From positions 308,720 through 372,719 of the forward strand of contig NZ_BMMD01000001.1 in NCBI RefSeq assembly GCF_014645655.1: DNA of 64,000 nucleotides. Direction: 5' to 3'. The notes beneath the pieces were generated by a model, which was not told the DNA's origin, did not search any database, and worked only from the letters and a program-made list of their open reading frames with translations. The position numbers and the translations under genes are program-made. Shown piece by piece: positions 8,773-17,888 of the stretch. This stretch comes from Agromyces bauzanensis. Its GTDB lineage: Bacteria > Actinomycetota > Actinomycetes > Actinomycetales > Microbacteriaceae. Within the stretch, counting starts at the first letter, position 1. The number at the start of each line of letters is the position of its first letter.

Positions 8773-9839
8773 CGCCTGACCTCGATTCCCTGGTCGCCGA
8801 ATGTCTCCTCGTCTTCGAGACCGCCCAAGCCGCCGGGCCCCGCGGTCAGCGTGCCGCCGGGGACCACGGAGGTCTCGGCGACCTGGCCGGATGCCTGCGC
8901 CACCCGACGTCGTCCGCGCAGTCGCGGGTCGGCGAGGTCGTTGAGGCTCTCGCCGACGAGCATGATGCCGAGCACCGCGAATACGATCGCGAGACCGGGG
9001 TACAGCGCGGTCCACCAGATGCCGCTCGTGACATCCGACTGCGCCTTGAAGAGGTCATAGCCCCACTCGGCCGCCGCGGTCGGCTCGATGCCGAAGCCGA
9101 GGAAGCCGAGCGCCGCGAGCGTGAGGATCGCCTCCGCGGAGTTCAGCGTGATGATGAGCGGGAGCGTGCGCGTCGCGTTGCGGAAGACGTGCTTGAACAC
9201 GATCCGCGAGTTCGACGCGCCGAGCACCTTGGCGGACTCGACGAACGGCTCCGCCTTGATGCGCACCGTCTCGGCGCGGATGACCCGGAAGTACTGCGGG
9301 ATGAACACCACCACGATCGATCCCGCGGCCGCGAGCACACCGCCCCACAGGCTCGACTGGCCACCCGAGATGACGATCGACAGCACGATGGCGAGCAGCA
9401 GCGACGGGAACGCGTAGATGGCGTCGAACACGACCACGAGGAGTCGATCGAGCCAGCCTCCGAAGTAGCCCGAGTAGAGGCCGAGTGCCACGCCGATGAA
9501 GATCGAGAGGAGCACCGCCACGATGACGACGAGGAGCGCGGTCTGCGTTCCCCAGATCACTCGCGAGAGCACGTCGTATCCGCCGACGGTCGTTCCGAAG
9601 AGGTGCTCGGCCGACGGCGGCTGCTGGGTGCCGAACGAGCCTTCGCCGTCGGCCCGCTGGGCGAAGCCGTAGGGAGCGAGCACCGGCGCGAGGATCGTGA
9701 CGAGCACGAAGACCCCGAGCATGACGAGACCCGCGACGAGCATGCCGCGCTGCAGGCCGACGCTCTGACGGAGCTGGTGCACCACCGGCAGCCGGTCGCG
9801 CAGTCGACGACGGGCGGGGGTGACGGATGCCACTGCCAT
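8769..9839 (-). CDS. Peptide/nickel ABC transporter permease, DppC-like
   Basis: A 356-residue permease with a first membrane helix near residues 31-52, a periplasmic-side loop with HLFGTTVGGYDVLSRVIWG typical of DppC/OppC, and five further helices. The cytoplasmic coupling region is VLGASNSRIVFKHVFRNAT, the EAA-like loop that contacts the ATPases. The C-terminal 60 residues after ADPRLRG are acidic and Gly-rich, longer than usual. It partners the DppB-like protein encoded immediately upstream (1-nt gap). Confidence 0.92.
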   Translation of the reverse strand: MAVASVTPARRRLRDRLPVVHQLRQSVGLQRGMLVAGLVMLGVFVLVTILAPVLAPYGFAQRADGEGSFGTQQPPSAEHLFGTTVGGYDVLSRVIWGTQTALLVVIVAVLLSIFIGVALGLYSGYFGGWLDRLLVVVFDAIYAFPSLLLAIVLSIVISGGQSSLWGGVLAAAGSIVVVFIPQYFRVIRAETVRIKAEPFVESAKVLGASNSRIVFKHVFRNATRTLPLIITLNSAEAILTLAALGFLGFGIEPTAAAEWGYDLFKAQSDVTSGIWWTALYPGLAIVFAVLGIMLVGESLNDLADPRLRGRRRVAQASGQVAETSVVPGGTLTAGPGGLGGLEDEETFGDQGIEVRR

Positions 9840-9840
9840 G

Positions 9841-10938
9841 TCAGTACCTCACCCTCGGGTCGATGAACGCCGCGATGATGTCGACGACGAAGTTGGTGAC
9901 GGCGACGATCACGGCGAGCAGCACGACGATGCCCTGCACGGCCACGAAGTCCCGGGACTCGAGAAACTCAGCGAGGATGAACCCGAGCCCCTTCCACTCG
10001 AAGGTGGTCTCGGTGAGCACCGCGCCCGAGAGGAGCAGCGCGATCTGGAGGCCGATGACCGTCACGATCGGGATCAGGGCGGGGCGGTACGCGTGCTTGC
10101 GCAGCAGGCGGAATTCCGCGACGCCGCGCGAACGCGCCGCGTCGACGTAGTCGGTCGCGAGGGTGCCGATGACGTTGGTGCGAACGAGTCGCAGGAAGAT
10201 GCCGGCCGTCAGGAGCCCCAACGCGATCGCGGGGAGCACTGCATGGGACAGCACGTCGATGAGCACCTCGGGATTGCCGGTCATGAGCGCGTCGATCGTG
10301 TAGAAGCCCGTCTTGTTCGGTTGGACCTGCATCTGGAGCTCCGCGCTGACGGTGGCCCGGCCTGCGACGGGGAACCACCCCAGCCACACCGAGAAGATGA
10401 GCTTCAGGATGAGGCCCGCGAAGAACACCGGGACGGCGTACCAGTAGATCGCGAGCACGCGGAACACGGCATCCTGCGGCTTGTCTCGGTAGTACGCCGT
10501 GAGGAGTCCGAGCGGGATGCCGACGGCGAAGGCGACGATGAGCGAGTAGAAGACCAGCTCGAAGGTGGCGGGGCCGTACGTGGCGAGCACCTCGACGACC
10601 GGGCGGTTCGTGGTCAGCGTCGACCCGAAGTCCAGCGTGGCGATCTGCGCGAGGTACTCGAAGTACTGGACGAGGAGCGGCCGGTCGAATCCTGCGGCCG
10701 CGCGCAGCTCGGCCAGCGCCTCGGGGCCGAGTCGTCCGCCCTGTGCGGCGGTGATGGGGTCGCCGGTCGTTCGCATCAGGAAGAAGACCAGCGTGACCAG
10801 GATGAAGATGGTCGGGAAGATCAGGAGGAAGCGGACGAGGAGATATCGTCCGAACCCGCCGCCTCCTGTCGATTTCGGCCTCGGACGTCCCGGTGCGGGG
10901 GTGCCTTCGGCCGCGGACACGGTGTCAAGTGTGCTCAT
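9841..10938 (-). CDS. Peptide/nickel ABC transporter permease, DppB-like
   Basis: A 365-residue permease with the standard DppB architecture: one N-terminal helix (RFLLIFPTIFILVTLVFFLM), the GDP motif region TTGDPI, a large external loop, then helices of the BPD_transp_1 domain with the coupling loop AARSRGVAEFRLLRKHAYR. It ends in FIDPRVRY, the usual DppB tail. ATG at 10938 follows a hairpin that separates it from the binding-protein gene. Confidence 0.93.
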   Translation of the reverse strand: MSTLDTVSAAEGTPAPGRPRPKSTGGGGFGRYLLVRFLLIFPTIFILVTLVFFLMRTTGDPITAAQGGRLGPEALAELRAAAGFDRPLLVQYFEYLAQIATLDFGSTLTTNRPVVEVLATYGPATFELVFYSLIVAFAVGIPLGLLTAYYRDKPQDAVFRVLAIYWYAVPVFFAGLILKLIFSVWLGWFPVAGRATVSAELQMQVQPNKTGFYTIDALMTGNPEVLIDVLSHAVLPAIALGLLTAGIFLRLVRTNVIGTLATDYVDAARSRGVAEFRLLRKHAYRPALIPIVTVIGLQIALLLSGAVLTETTFEWKGLGFILAEFLESRDFVAVQGIVVLLAVIVAVTNFVVDIIAAFIDPRVRY

Positions 10939-10961
10939 GGATTCCTCAGGGATACAGGGAA

Positions 10962-10993
10962 CGGGGGCGACCCGCGGTAGCGAGTCGCCCCCG
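10962..10993 (-). terminator. Hairpin between binding protein and permease genes
   Basis: A 10-bp perfect stem (CGGGGGCGAC with GTCGCCCCCG) and 12-nt loop lie between the binding-protein stop and the permease start. No U-run follows, so full termination is doubtful. Such hairpins commonly reduce read-through or protect the upstream mRNA, giving an excess of binding protein over membrane subunits. Confidence 0.6.
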
Positions 10994-11023
10994 TCGTCGA
11001 GCTGCAACGACTCTAGCCCGTGG

Positions 11024-12655
11024 CTAGCCCTTCGAGAGGGCGGCGTAGCGGAACTTGAAGGACGCGTCGAGCGTGTCCTCCGCTCCCTCCACGTCGGCAC
11101 CCACGACGGCGATCTGCGCACCCTGCATGTACGGGATCGTGGAGAGGTCGGCCGCGACCGCATCCTGGATCTCGCCGATGAGGGCCTCGCGCTCCGCCGG
11201 GTCGACCGTGACGGCCTGCTGGAGGATCAGGTCGTTCACGGCGGGGTTCTCGTAGTGGTTCGCGAGGAAGTTCTCCGTGAGGAAGAACGGCGTGAGGTAG
11301 TTGTCGGCGTCGGAGTAGTCGGGGAACCAACCCAGCTGGTAGGCCGGGTACAGGTCGGCGACGCGGTCCTTGGAATACTGGACCCACTCGGTCGACTGCA
11401 GGTTGACCGTGAAGAGGCCGCTCGTCTCGAGGTTGTCCTTGATGATCGCGTACTCGTCACCCGACGACGGGCCGTAGCGCTCCGCGACGTACTGGATGCT
11501 GATGTCGAGCGGCGTCGTGACGCCGGCCGCCTCGAGCACCTCGGCTGCCTTCGCCTCGTCGGGCGCGCCGTTGCCGTCGCCGTAGAGACCCTTGAGCGCC
11601 TCGTTGGCGCCGGTGAGTCCTTCGGGCACGTACGAGTACAGGGGCGTGAAGGTGCCCTTGTAGACGTCCTCGGAGATCGCGTCGCGGTCGATCAGGTGGG
11701 CGATCGCCTGGCGGACGGCGAGGGCCTTGGCCGGGTCGGCCTCGGCGGTGGTGGCGCCGAACGGCATCGTGTTGAAGTTGAAGACGAGGTAGCGGATCTC
11801 GCCACCGGGGCCGTCGACGACCTTCACGTTGTCGTTGCCGCGGAGGTCCTCGATGTCGGTCGCGCTGAGCGTGCGGTTCGCGACGTCGATGTTGCCCTCC
11901 TGGACGTCGAGCTTCAGGTTCGAGGCATCCGTGTAGTACTTGACGTTGACCGTGTCGGTCTTCGCCTCGCCGAGCAGGCCCTGGTAGTCGGGGTTCGCCT
12001 TGTATGCGACCAGGTTGTTGAAGTCGTAGCTCGTGATCGTGTACTGGCCGGCGAACGCCTCGCCGGCGACGATGTCGTCGTCGGAGGTGAGCGCGTCGGC
12101 CGAGAAGACGTCCTCGTCGATGATGGGGCCGACCGGGCTCGACAGGATCTGCGGGAAGATCTGGTCGTTCGGCGACTTCAGCGTGAAGACGACGGTGAGG
12201 TCGTCGGGGGCCGCGACGCTGTCGAGGTTGTAGAGCAGTGACGACGGGCCGTTGGGGTCGGCGATCGCGAGCTGGCGGTCGAACGTGAACTTCACGTCGG
12301 ATGAGGTGAGCTCGTTGCCGTTCGCGAAGGTCAGGCCCTCCTTGAGGGTCACCGTGTACTCGGTGTCCGAGGTGAACTCCGCAGTCTCGGCGATGTCGGG
12401 CTCGACGTCGGGGCTGCCGTACGGGGTGTTGAGAAGGAACGGGTACACCTGGTTCATGACGGCGAACGAGCCGTTGTCGTAGGAGCCGGCCGGGTCGAGG
12501 GCCGTGATCTGCTCGGTGGTGCCGATCGTGAGCGTGCCGCCGCTCGTGTCGTCGGCGCTGTCACCGGCGGAGCAGCCCGCGAGCGCCAGCGCGGCGATCG
12601 AGAGACCGGCGGCCGCGACGAGGCCGCGACGTCGGTTCGTGGATGCGGATGACAT
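11024..12655 (-). CDS. ABC transporter substrate-binding lipoprotein (SBP family 5, DppA/OppA-like)
   Basis: The 543-residue lipoprotein has a signal peptide ending LALAGC, with C28 as lipid anchor. The mature part is the SBP_bac_5 fold: GGTLTIGTTEQITALDPAG near the N-terminus, then LKEGLTFANGNELTSSDVKFT and VRQAIAHLIDRDAI, all hallmark segments. It captures oligopeptides or related ligands outside the membrane and delivers them to the DppBC-like permease. The ligand cannot be read from sequence. It is the first gene of the operon; a GAAGAGG-type Shine-Dalgarno lies 9 nt upstream of ATG 12655. Confidence 0.94.
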   Translation of the reverse strand: MSSASTNRRRGLVAAAGLSIAALALAGCSAGDSADDTSGGTLTIGTTEQITALDPAGSYDNGSFAVMNQVYPFLLNTPYGSPDVEPDIAETAEFTSDTEYTVTLKEGLTFANGNELTSSDVKFTFDRQLAIADPNGPSSLLYNLDSVAAPDDLTVVFTLKSPNDQIFPQILSSPVGPIIDEDVFSADALTSDDDIVAGEAFAGQYTITSYDFNNLVAYKANPDYQGLLGEAKTDTVNVKYYTDASNLKLDVQEGNIDVANRTLSATDIEDLRGNDNVKVVDGPGGEIRYLVFNFNTMPFGATTAEADPAKALAVRQAIAHLIDRDAISEDVYKGTFTPLYSYVPEGLTGANEALKGLYGDGNGAPDEAKAAEVLEAAGVTTPLDISIQYVAERYGPSSGDEYAIIKDNLETSGLFTVNLQSTEWVQYSKDRVADLYPAYQLGWFPDYSDADNYLTPFFLTENFLANHYENPAVNDLILQQAVTVDPAEREALIGEIQDAVAADLSTIPYMQGAQIAVVGADVEGAEDTLDASFKFRYAALSKG

Positions 12656-12743
12656 ATCCGTCTACCTCTTCCTGTCAGGGGCGATCGCGCGCGGGGTCAC
12701 CGCCGTGATCTCGTATCCCCAACACCTAGCACACTCTGTGTCC

Positions 12744-12771
12744 CCCTTCCGGGGTGCCCTCGAAGGAAGGG
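12744..12771 (-). terminator. Possible terminator downstream of dnaG
   Basis: A 7-bp CCCTTCC/GGAAGGG stem with a further GGG/CCC pairing inside the loop lies about 110 nt past the dnaG stop, within the 226-bp gap before the transporter operon. It has no U-run. The same gap must hold the promoter of the binding-protein gene, which I could not place with confidence. Confidence 0.4.
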
Positions 12772-12881
12772 CCGAATGTGACCGATCTGCAATCTTGCGC
12801 AACGGATGCGCACGTGGGAGCGCTCGGCCGCGCGATCGGCGCAGGATCGAACGGCACGCCGGGCGGACCGGGCCGTCGGGA

Positions 12882-14771
12882 TCAGTCTCCGCGCAACGCC
12901 CGTCGAGCGACCTCGAGGTCGACGAGGGCGCGCTGCAGCGCGCCGTAGCCGGCGGTGTCCGAAGGGTCGGTGCGCTGCAGCCGGCCGAGCAGTTCCTGCT
13001 TCTGGCGCAGCAGCTCCCGGTCGATGAGCGCGCTGACGACGCCGCGCACGTACGCCGCGAGCTCGTCCTCGCTGCGCTGGGGCATCGGCGCGACGGCGAG
13101 CTGCCGCACGAGCCCGCCGAAGGGCTCGGGCACCTCGCCGACGACCGCGTCGACCGTGACCGGGCGGGCTCCGGATGCCACGACCGAGGCGATGCCGTCG
13201 CGCACGACGGCGAGCGACGCATTGCCGAAGCGGCTGTCGACCCCCTGGCCCAGCAGGTCTGCCCCGACGACCTCGGGGTACTGCAGCATCGCCTGCAGCG
13301 CGTCGCGCTCGAGGCGGGTCGAGGGGTCTGCGGGCAGGTCGGCGATCGAGAACGGCCGCTCGGGTGGTGCGGCAGGGGCGTTTCCGTTGCCGCGTGGCTC
13401 CTGCGCCCGCGTTCGGTCGGCGGATGCCGCGCGCGCGCGTTCCTCGGACCGGCCGACGCCCGACGCACCGCGCACCGCGCGCGTCACCTCGCCGAGCTCC
13501 ATGCCGAGCATGCGGGCGAGCTCGCGCGTGTATCCGGGACGCAGGGATGGGTCGCGGATGCCCGCGACCACCGGAGCCGCGGCGCGGAGGGCACCGACCC
13601 GCCCCTCGACGGTCTCGAGGTCGAAGCGCGCGAGGGTGTGGCGGATCACGAACTCGAACATGGGCGTGCGCGAGTCGACGAGGGAGCGCACGGCGGCGTC
13701 GCCGCGCGCGAGCCGCAGGTCGCACGGGTCGAGGCCGTCGGGGGCGACCGCCACGAACGTCTGCGCGGCGAACCGCTGCTCCTCGGCGAACGCGCGCATG
13801 GCCGCCTGCTGCCCGGCCGCGTCGCCGTCGAAGGTGAACACCACCTCGCCGAGGCTGGAATCGTCGCCGAGCACGCGACGGAGCACCTTGATGTGGTCCA
13901 CGCCGAAGGACGTGCCCGACGTCGCGATTGCGGTCGTGACCCCAGCGAGGTGGCAGGCCATCACGTCGGTGTAACCCTCGACGAGCACCACCCGGTGCGA
14001 CTTCGCGATGTCGCGCTTGGCAAGGTCGAGTCCGTAGAGCACCTGCGCCTTGTGGTAGATCGCCGTCTCAGGGGTGTTGAGGTACTTCGGCCCCTGGTCG
14101 TCGTCGAGGAGCTTGCGGGCACCGAACCCGACGGTCTGGCCGGTGACGTCGCGGATCGGCCAGATCAGCCGGCCCCGGAACCGGTCGTACACGCCCCGGT
14201 CGCCTTGAGAGACGAGGCCCGCTGCCGAGAGCTCCTCGGGCGTGAATCCGCGCGCCCTGAGGTGCTTCGTGAGCGCGTCCCAGCTCTTGGGCGCGAATCC
14301 GACGCCGAAGTGCTTCGCGGCCTCTGCGTCGAACCCGCGCTCACCGAGGAACCGCCGCCCGATCTCTGCCTCGGGCGACCCGAGGCGTTCGACGAAGAAC
14401 TGCTCGGCAGCCGTGTTCGCCGCGAGCAGCCTCGCACGGTTGCCGTGGTCGGAGGCCTGACCGCCGTCTTCGTAGTGGAGCTCGAAGCCGATGCGGCCGG
14501 CGAGGCGCTCGACCGCCTCGGTGAATGACACGTGGTCCATGCGCTGCAGGAAGGTGTAGGCGTCGCCCGACTCCCCGCATCCGAAGCAGTGGTAGTACCC
14601 GAGGCCCGGCCGCACGTGGAAGCTCGGGCTGCGCTCGTCGTGGAACGGGCAGAGACCCTTCAGCGAGCCGACGCCGGCGGACTTCAGGCTCACGTGCTCG
14701 CCGACGATGTCGGCGATGTTGGTGCGGGCCTTCACCTCATCGACGTCGCTCTGTCGAATCCGGCCCGCCAT
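12882..14771 (-). CDS. dnaG: DNA primase
   Basis: The 629-residue primase makes RNA primers for DNA replication. The N-terminal zinc finger has ligands C41, H44, C62 and C65 (CPFHDE...YHCFGCGESGD). The core includes KYLNTPET, and the TOPRIM fold VVLVEGYTDVMA with FTFDGDAAG supplies the metal-binding acidic residues. The C-terminal helicase-binding domain follows a Gly/Ala-rich linker near residue 435. ATG 14771 gives MAGRIRQSDV, the normal actinobacterial start; an ATG 9 nt upstream is possible. It is in a cluster with dgt and dusB, as in many actinobacteria. Confidence 0.97.
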   Translation of the reverse strand: MAGRIRQSDVDEVKARTNIADIVGEHVSLKSAGVGSLKGLCPFHDERSPSFHVRPGLGYYHCFGCGESGDAYTFLQRMDHVSFTEAVERLAGRIGFELHYEDGGQASDHGNRARLLAANTAAEQFFVERLGSPEAEIGRRFLGERGFDAEAAKHFGVGFAPKSWDALTKHLRARGFTPEELSAAGLVSQGDRGVYDRFRGRLIWPIRDVTGQTVGFGARKLLDDDQGPKYLNTPETAIYHKAQVLYGLDLAKRDIAKSHRVVLVEGYTDVMACHLAGVTTAIATSGTSFGVDHIKVLRRVLGDDSSLGEVVFTFDGDAAGQQAAMRAFAEEQRFAAQTFVAVAPDGLDPCDLRLARGDAAVRSLVDSRTPMFEFVIRHTLARFDLETVEGRVGALRAAAPVVAGIRDPSLRPGYTRELARMLGMELGEVTRAVRGASGVGRSEERARAASADRTRAQEPRGNGNAPAAPPERPFSIADLPADPSTRLERDALQAMLQYPEVVGADLLGQGVDSRFGNASLAVVRDGIASVVASGARPVTVDAVVGEVPEPFGGLVRQLAVAPMPQRSEDELAAYVRGVVSALIDRELLRQKQELLGRLQRTDPSDTAGYGALQRALVDLEVARRALRGD

Positions 14772-14852
14772 GGCTCTCATCCTAGATCGCCCGGATGTGG
14801 AGGCGGCTGGTTGTCCGATGCCCGGTCGCCCTGCGCCCGGCGGCGGCCTCCG

Positions 14853-16109
14853 TCATCGCTGCACCAGGCGCTCGTACCACGCGAAGGCGGACTGGTCGGT
14901 GAGGCTCGCGACCTGGTCGACGATCACGCGCTTGCGCGCGGCGTCGCCGCCCGCGGCCCGCCAGTCTTCTGCGAAACCGGGATCGAGATGCCGATCGCCG
15001 GCCTCGTGCAGCACCTCGGCGAGCGACGTGAGCACCTGCCGCTGCTGTACGTAGATGGGCTGCCTTGTGTTCTTCGACATCACGAACGCCGCGACGATGC
15101 CCTTGAGCACGGCGATCTCGGCCTGGACCTCGCGCGGGACGACGACATCGGCGTCGAATCGGATGAGGCTCGCGAGCGGGAACGCCGAGCGCGTGGCATC
15201 GGTGGCCGCATGCGCGAACCGGCCGATGAGCTGGCTCGTGAGGTTCTTCAGCTGCGCCTGCTCGCGCCGGCTGCCGCTCCACGAGTCCAACCAGCCGTCG
15301 AGCGAGTCGAGACGGTCGAATGCCGCGATGAGCTCGTCGTGCGTGATGGCGCCGCCGATCCAGTCGTACATCGACGTGACGAGGGCGTCATGGTCGACGC
15401 GGGCGCCGAGGGCGGCGACGTCGACGTAGCCGTTCACGATGGCGTCCTCGAAGTCGTGCACCGAGTAGGCGATGTCGTCGGAGAGGTCCATGACCTGTGC
15501 CTCGATGCAGAGCCGGCGATCGGGGGCACCACGGCGCATCCACTCGAACACCTCGACGTCATCGCGGTAGAAGCCGAACTTCGCCCGCCCGCTCGGGTCG
15601 GGGACGGATGTCGCCTCCGGCCACGGGTACTTGCAGCTCGCGTCGAGGCTCGCACGCGTGAGGTTGAGTCCATGGCTGCGCCCGTCGGGGCCGAAGACCT
15701 TGGGTTCGAGGCGGGTGAGGATGCGCAGGGTCTGCGCGTTGCCCTCGAAGCCGCCGATGTCGGCCGCCCACGCGTTGAGCGCCTTCTCGCCGTTGTGCCC
15801 GAACGGAGGATGTCCGAGGTCGTGCGCGAGGCATGCGGTGTCGACGACGTCGGGGTCGAGGCCGAGGCTCGCGGCGAGCTCGCGTCCGACCTGCGCGACC
15901 TCGAGCGAGTGCGTGAGGCGGTTGCGGGCGAAGTCGAGGCCCGCCGTGGGGCTCAGCACCTGGGTCTTCGCTGCGAGTCGCCGCAGCGCACTCGAATGCA
16001 CGAGCCGCGCCCGGTCGCGGGCGAAGTCGCTGCGACCCGAGGTGTGCACTTCGGGCAGCCAGCGCTCGGTGTCGGCGTCACCGTAGCCGCCGAAGAGTGG
16101 TGACCGCAC
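14853..16109 (-). CDS. dgt: Deoxyguanosinetriphosphate triphosphohydrolase (dGTPase-like)
   Basis: A 418-residue HD-domain enzyme that cleaves dNTPs to nucleoside and triphosphate. The metal site is formed by H67 (RLTHSLEVAQVGREL), H96-D97 (CLAHDLGHPPFGHNGE) and a later aspartate in DLSDDIAYSVHD. The start chosen is GTG 16109 (VRSPLFGGYG), one base after the dusB stop, so the two are translationally linked. Downstream is dnaG, which fits a role in dNTP pool control near replication genes. Confidence 0.92.
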   Translation of the reverse strand: MRSPLFGGYGDADTERWLPEVHTSGRSDFARDRARLVHSSALRRLAAKTQVLSPTAGLDFARNRLTHSLEVAQVGRELAASLGLDPDVVDTACLAHDLGHPPFGHNGEKALNAWAADIGGFEGNAQTLRILTRLEPKVFGPDGRSHGLNLTRASLDASCKYPWPEATSVPDPSGRAKFGFYRDDVEVFEWMRRGAPDRRLCIEAQVMDLSDDIAYSVHDFEDAIVNGYVDVAALGARVDHDALVTSMYDWIGGAITHDELIAAFDRLDSLDGWLDSWSGSRREQAQLKNLTSQLIGRFAHAATDATRSAFPLASLIRFDADVVVPREVQAEIAVLKGIVAAFVMSKNTRQPIYVQQRQVLTSLAEVLHEAGDRHLDPGFAEDWRAAGGDAARKRVIVDQVASLTDQSAFAWYERLVQR

Positions 16110-16110
16110 G

Positions 16111-17271
16111 TCAGCCGCCGCTCGTGTCGAGCTCGGCGTCGACCAGGGTGGTGCGGTCGCCGCCGGCGAGTTCCTGCGAGTCGAGCCAACCGGCGGGCAG
16201 CGCTGGGCTCTTCGGCGTGCCGGCGCGGCCCCGCGGGCCCTCGGCCCCCTCGCCGGGATACGGCATCGACCAGTCGAGCGTGCCCAGCAGGTCGTCGAGC
16301 TGCGCAAGCGATTCGACCGTCGCGAGCTTCGACCGCAGCTCGCCACCGACCGGGTAGCCCTTGAAGTACCACGCCACGTGCTTGCGGATGTCGCGGCACC
16401 CGCGCTCCTCGCTGTCGAAGAACTCGGTCAGCAGCTCGGCATGGCGGCGGAACGTCTGCGCGACCTCGCCGAGCGACGGCTCGGCCTTGCGCGCCTCGCC
16501 GCGGAAGCCCGCCGCGAGGTCGCCGAAGAGCCACGGCCGGCCGAGGCATCCGCGCCCCACGACCACGCCGTCGCAACCGGTCTCGGCGACCATGAGCAGC
16601 GCGTCCTCGGCCGACCAGATGTCGCCGTTGCCGAGCACCGGCACGCTCGTGACGGCCTCCTTCAGCTTCGCGATGGCCGACCAGTCGGCCTCGCCCGAGT
16701 AGAATTCGGCGGCCGTGCGGGCGTGAAGCGCGACCGCCGCGACGCCCGCGCCCTCGGCGATGCGCCCAGCCTCGAGGTAGGTGAGGTGATCGGCGTCGAT
16801 GCCCTTGCGCATCTTGACGGTGAGCGGGATGTCGCCGGCGGCCCCCACGGCCCCCTCGACGATGTCGCGGAACAGGCCGCTCTTCCACGGCAGCGCCGCT
16901 CCCCCGCCCTTGCGGGTGACCTTGGGCACGGGGCATCCGAAGTTCAGGTCGATGTGGTCGGCGCGGTCTTCGGCGACGAGCATCGTGACCGCCTCGGCCA
17001 CGGTCTTCGGATCGACGCCGTAGAGCTGGATCGACCGCGGCGTCTCGGACTCGTGGTGCGTGATGAGCCGCATCGACTCGGGCGTGCGCTCGACGAGCGC
17101 GCGCGACGTGATCATCTCGGAGACGTACAGGCCCGCGCCGAACTCGCGGCACAGTCGCCGGAACGCCGTGTTGGTGATGCCGGCCATCGGGGCCAGCACC
17201 ACGGGGACGTCGACGACGAGCCCGCCGATCGACAGCGGGCCCGCGGGAAGCGTGGTGGTGAAGGACATCAC
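16111..17271 (-). CDS. dusB: tRNA-dihydrouridine synthase (DusB family)
   Basis: The 386-residue FMN enzyme reduces uridine to dihydrouridine in tRNA D-loops. It has the FMN-binding start VVLAPMAGITNTAFR (24-38), the catalytic cysteine C113 in NFGCPVPKVTRKGGG, KMRKG and H-ARTA for phosphate and base contacts, and GNGDIW...GRGCLGRPW for the second phosphate site. GTG 17271 or ATG 17268 are both possible, with GGGAG upstream. The C-terminal 50 residues are Gly/Pro-rich and variable. Confidence 0.93.
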   Translation of the reverse strand: MMSFTTTLPAGPLSIGGLVVDVPVVLAPMAGITNTAFRRLCREFGAGLYVSEMITSRALVERTPESMRLITHHESETPRSIQLYGVDPKTVAEAVTMLVAEDRADHIDLNFGCPVPKVTRKGGGAALPWKSGLFRDIVEGAVGAAGDIPLTVKMRKGIDADHLTYLEAGRIAEGAGVAAVALHARTAAEFYSGEADWSAIAKLKEAVTSVPVLGNGDIWSAEDALLMVAETGCDGVVVGRGCLGRPWLFGDLAAGFRGEARKAEPSLGEVAQTFRRHAELLTEFFDSEERGCRDIRKHVAWYFKGYPVGGELRSKLATVESLAQLDDLLGTLDWSMPYPGEGAEGPRGRAGTPKSPALPAGWLDSQELAGGDRTTLVDAELDTSGG

Positions 17272-17360
17272 CTTCGATTCTCCCAGAGAAGCGGCTCACT
17301 CGTCCTTCGGACCTCGCGCACGCCTAGGATTCCGAGGAGGACGAGGGTGTGGAGGACGAG

Positions 17361-17843
17361 ATGACCGACGGCACGCTGACCGGTGCGGAACGGGTGCGAG
17401 CGGATGCCGCGGCGCGCGGCCTCGAGGTCGAGATCATCGAGCGGCCGGCCGCGCGAAGCCTCGAGGAGGCCGCCGAGATCCTTGGCATCACGCCCGCCGA
17501 CATCGTGAAGTCGCTCGTCCTGAAGAAGAGCGACGACACGTACGTATTCGCGCTCGTGCCCGGCGGCCGCAAGATCTCGTGGCCGAAGCTGCGGGCCCTC
17601 CTCGGCGTGAACAAGCTTCAGCTGCCGGATGCCTCGCTGGCTCTCGCCGCGACGGGCTACGAGCGCGGCACCATCACGCCGCTCGGCTCGACCACCCCGT
17701 GGCCGGTGGTCGTAGACGCGACGATCCCGGGGCGCCGCGTCTCGATGGGTGCGGGCGAGCACGGGCGGAGCCTCTTCGTCGACGCCGATTCGCTGATCGG
17801 CGCGTTCGACGCGACGGTCGCCGACATCAGCGAGCCGGAGTAG
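17361..17843 (+). CDS. YbaK/EbsC-family aminoacyl-tRNA deacylase
   Basis: The 160-residue protein is a stand-alone editing domain that hydrolyses mischarged Cys-tRNA(Pro) or Ala-tRNA(Pro). VKSLVLKKSD holds the conserved lysine, followed by FALVPGGRKISW and GYERGTITPLG, characteristic of the family. The start is ATG 17361, preceded by GGAGG at 17351-17355; an upstream in-frame start would overlap this ribosome-binding site. It faces the dusB gene divergently and is followed by a REP-like palindrome. Confidence 0.88.
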   Translation: MTDGTLTGAERVRADAAARGLEVEIIERPAARSLEEAAEILGITPADIVKSLVLKKSDDTYVFALVPGGRKISWPKLRALLGVNKLQLPDASLALAATGYERGTITPLGSTTPWPVVVDATIPGRRVSMGAGEHGRSLFVDADSLIGAFDATVADISEPE

Positions 17844-17852
17844 TCGGCCGCC

Positions 17853-17888
17853 GGTGGTCGAGCCGGCGCGCAGCGCCGTATCGAAACC
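17853..17888 (+). repeat. REP-like palindromic repeat, copy B
   Basis: A 36-bp unit with the same ends as copy A (GGTGGTCGAG ... GCGCCGTATCGAAACC), one base different at the right end and a variable GC centre. It separates two convergent genes and touches the stop codon of the cysteine mini-protein on the minus strand. Confidence 0.75.

Noticed and set aside
12656-12881. Promoter elements of the peptide-importer operon
   Set aside because: Several weak -10-like words exist but none has a matching -35 at proper spacing; not reported as a promoter.
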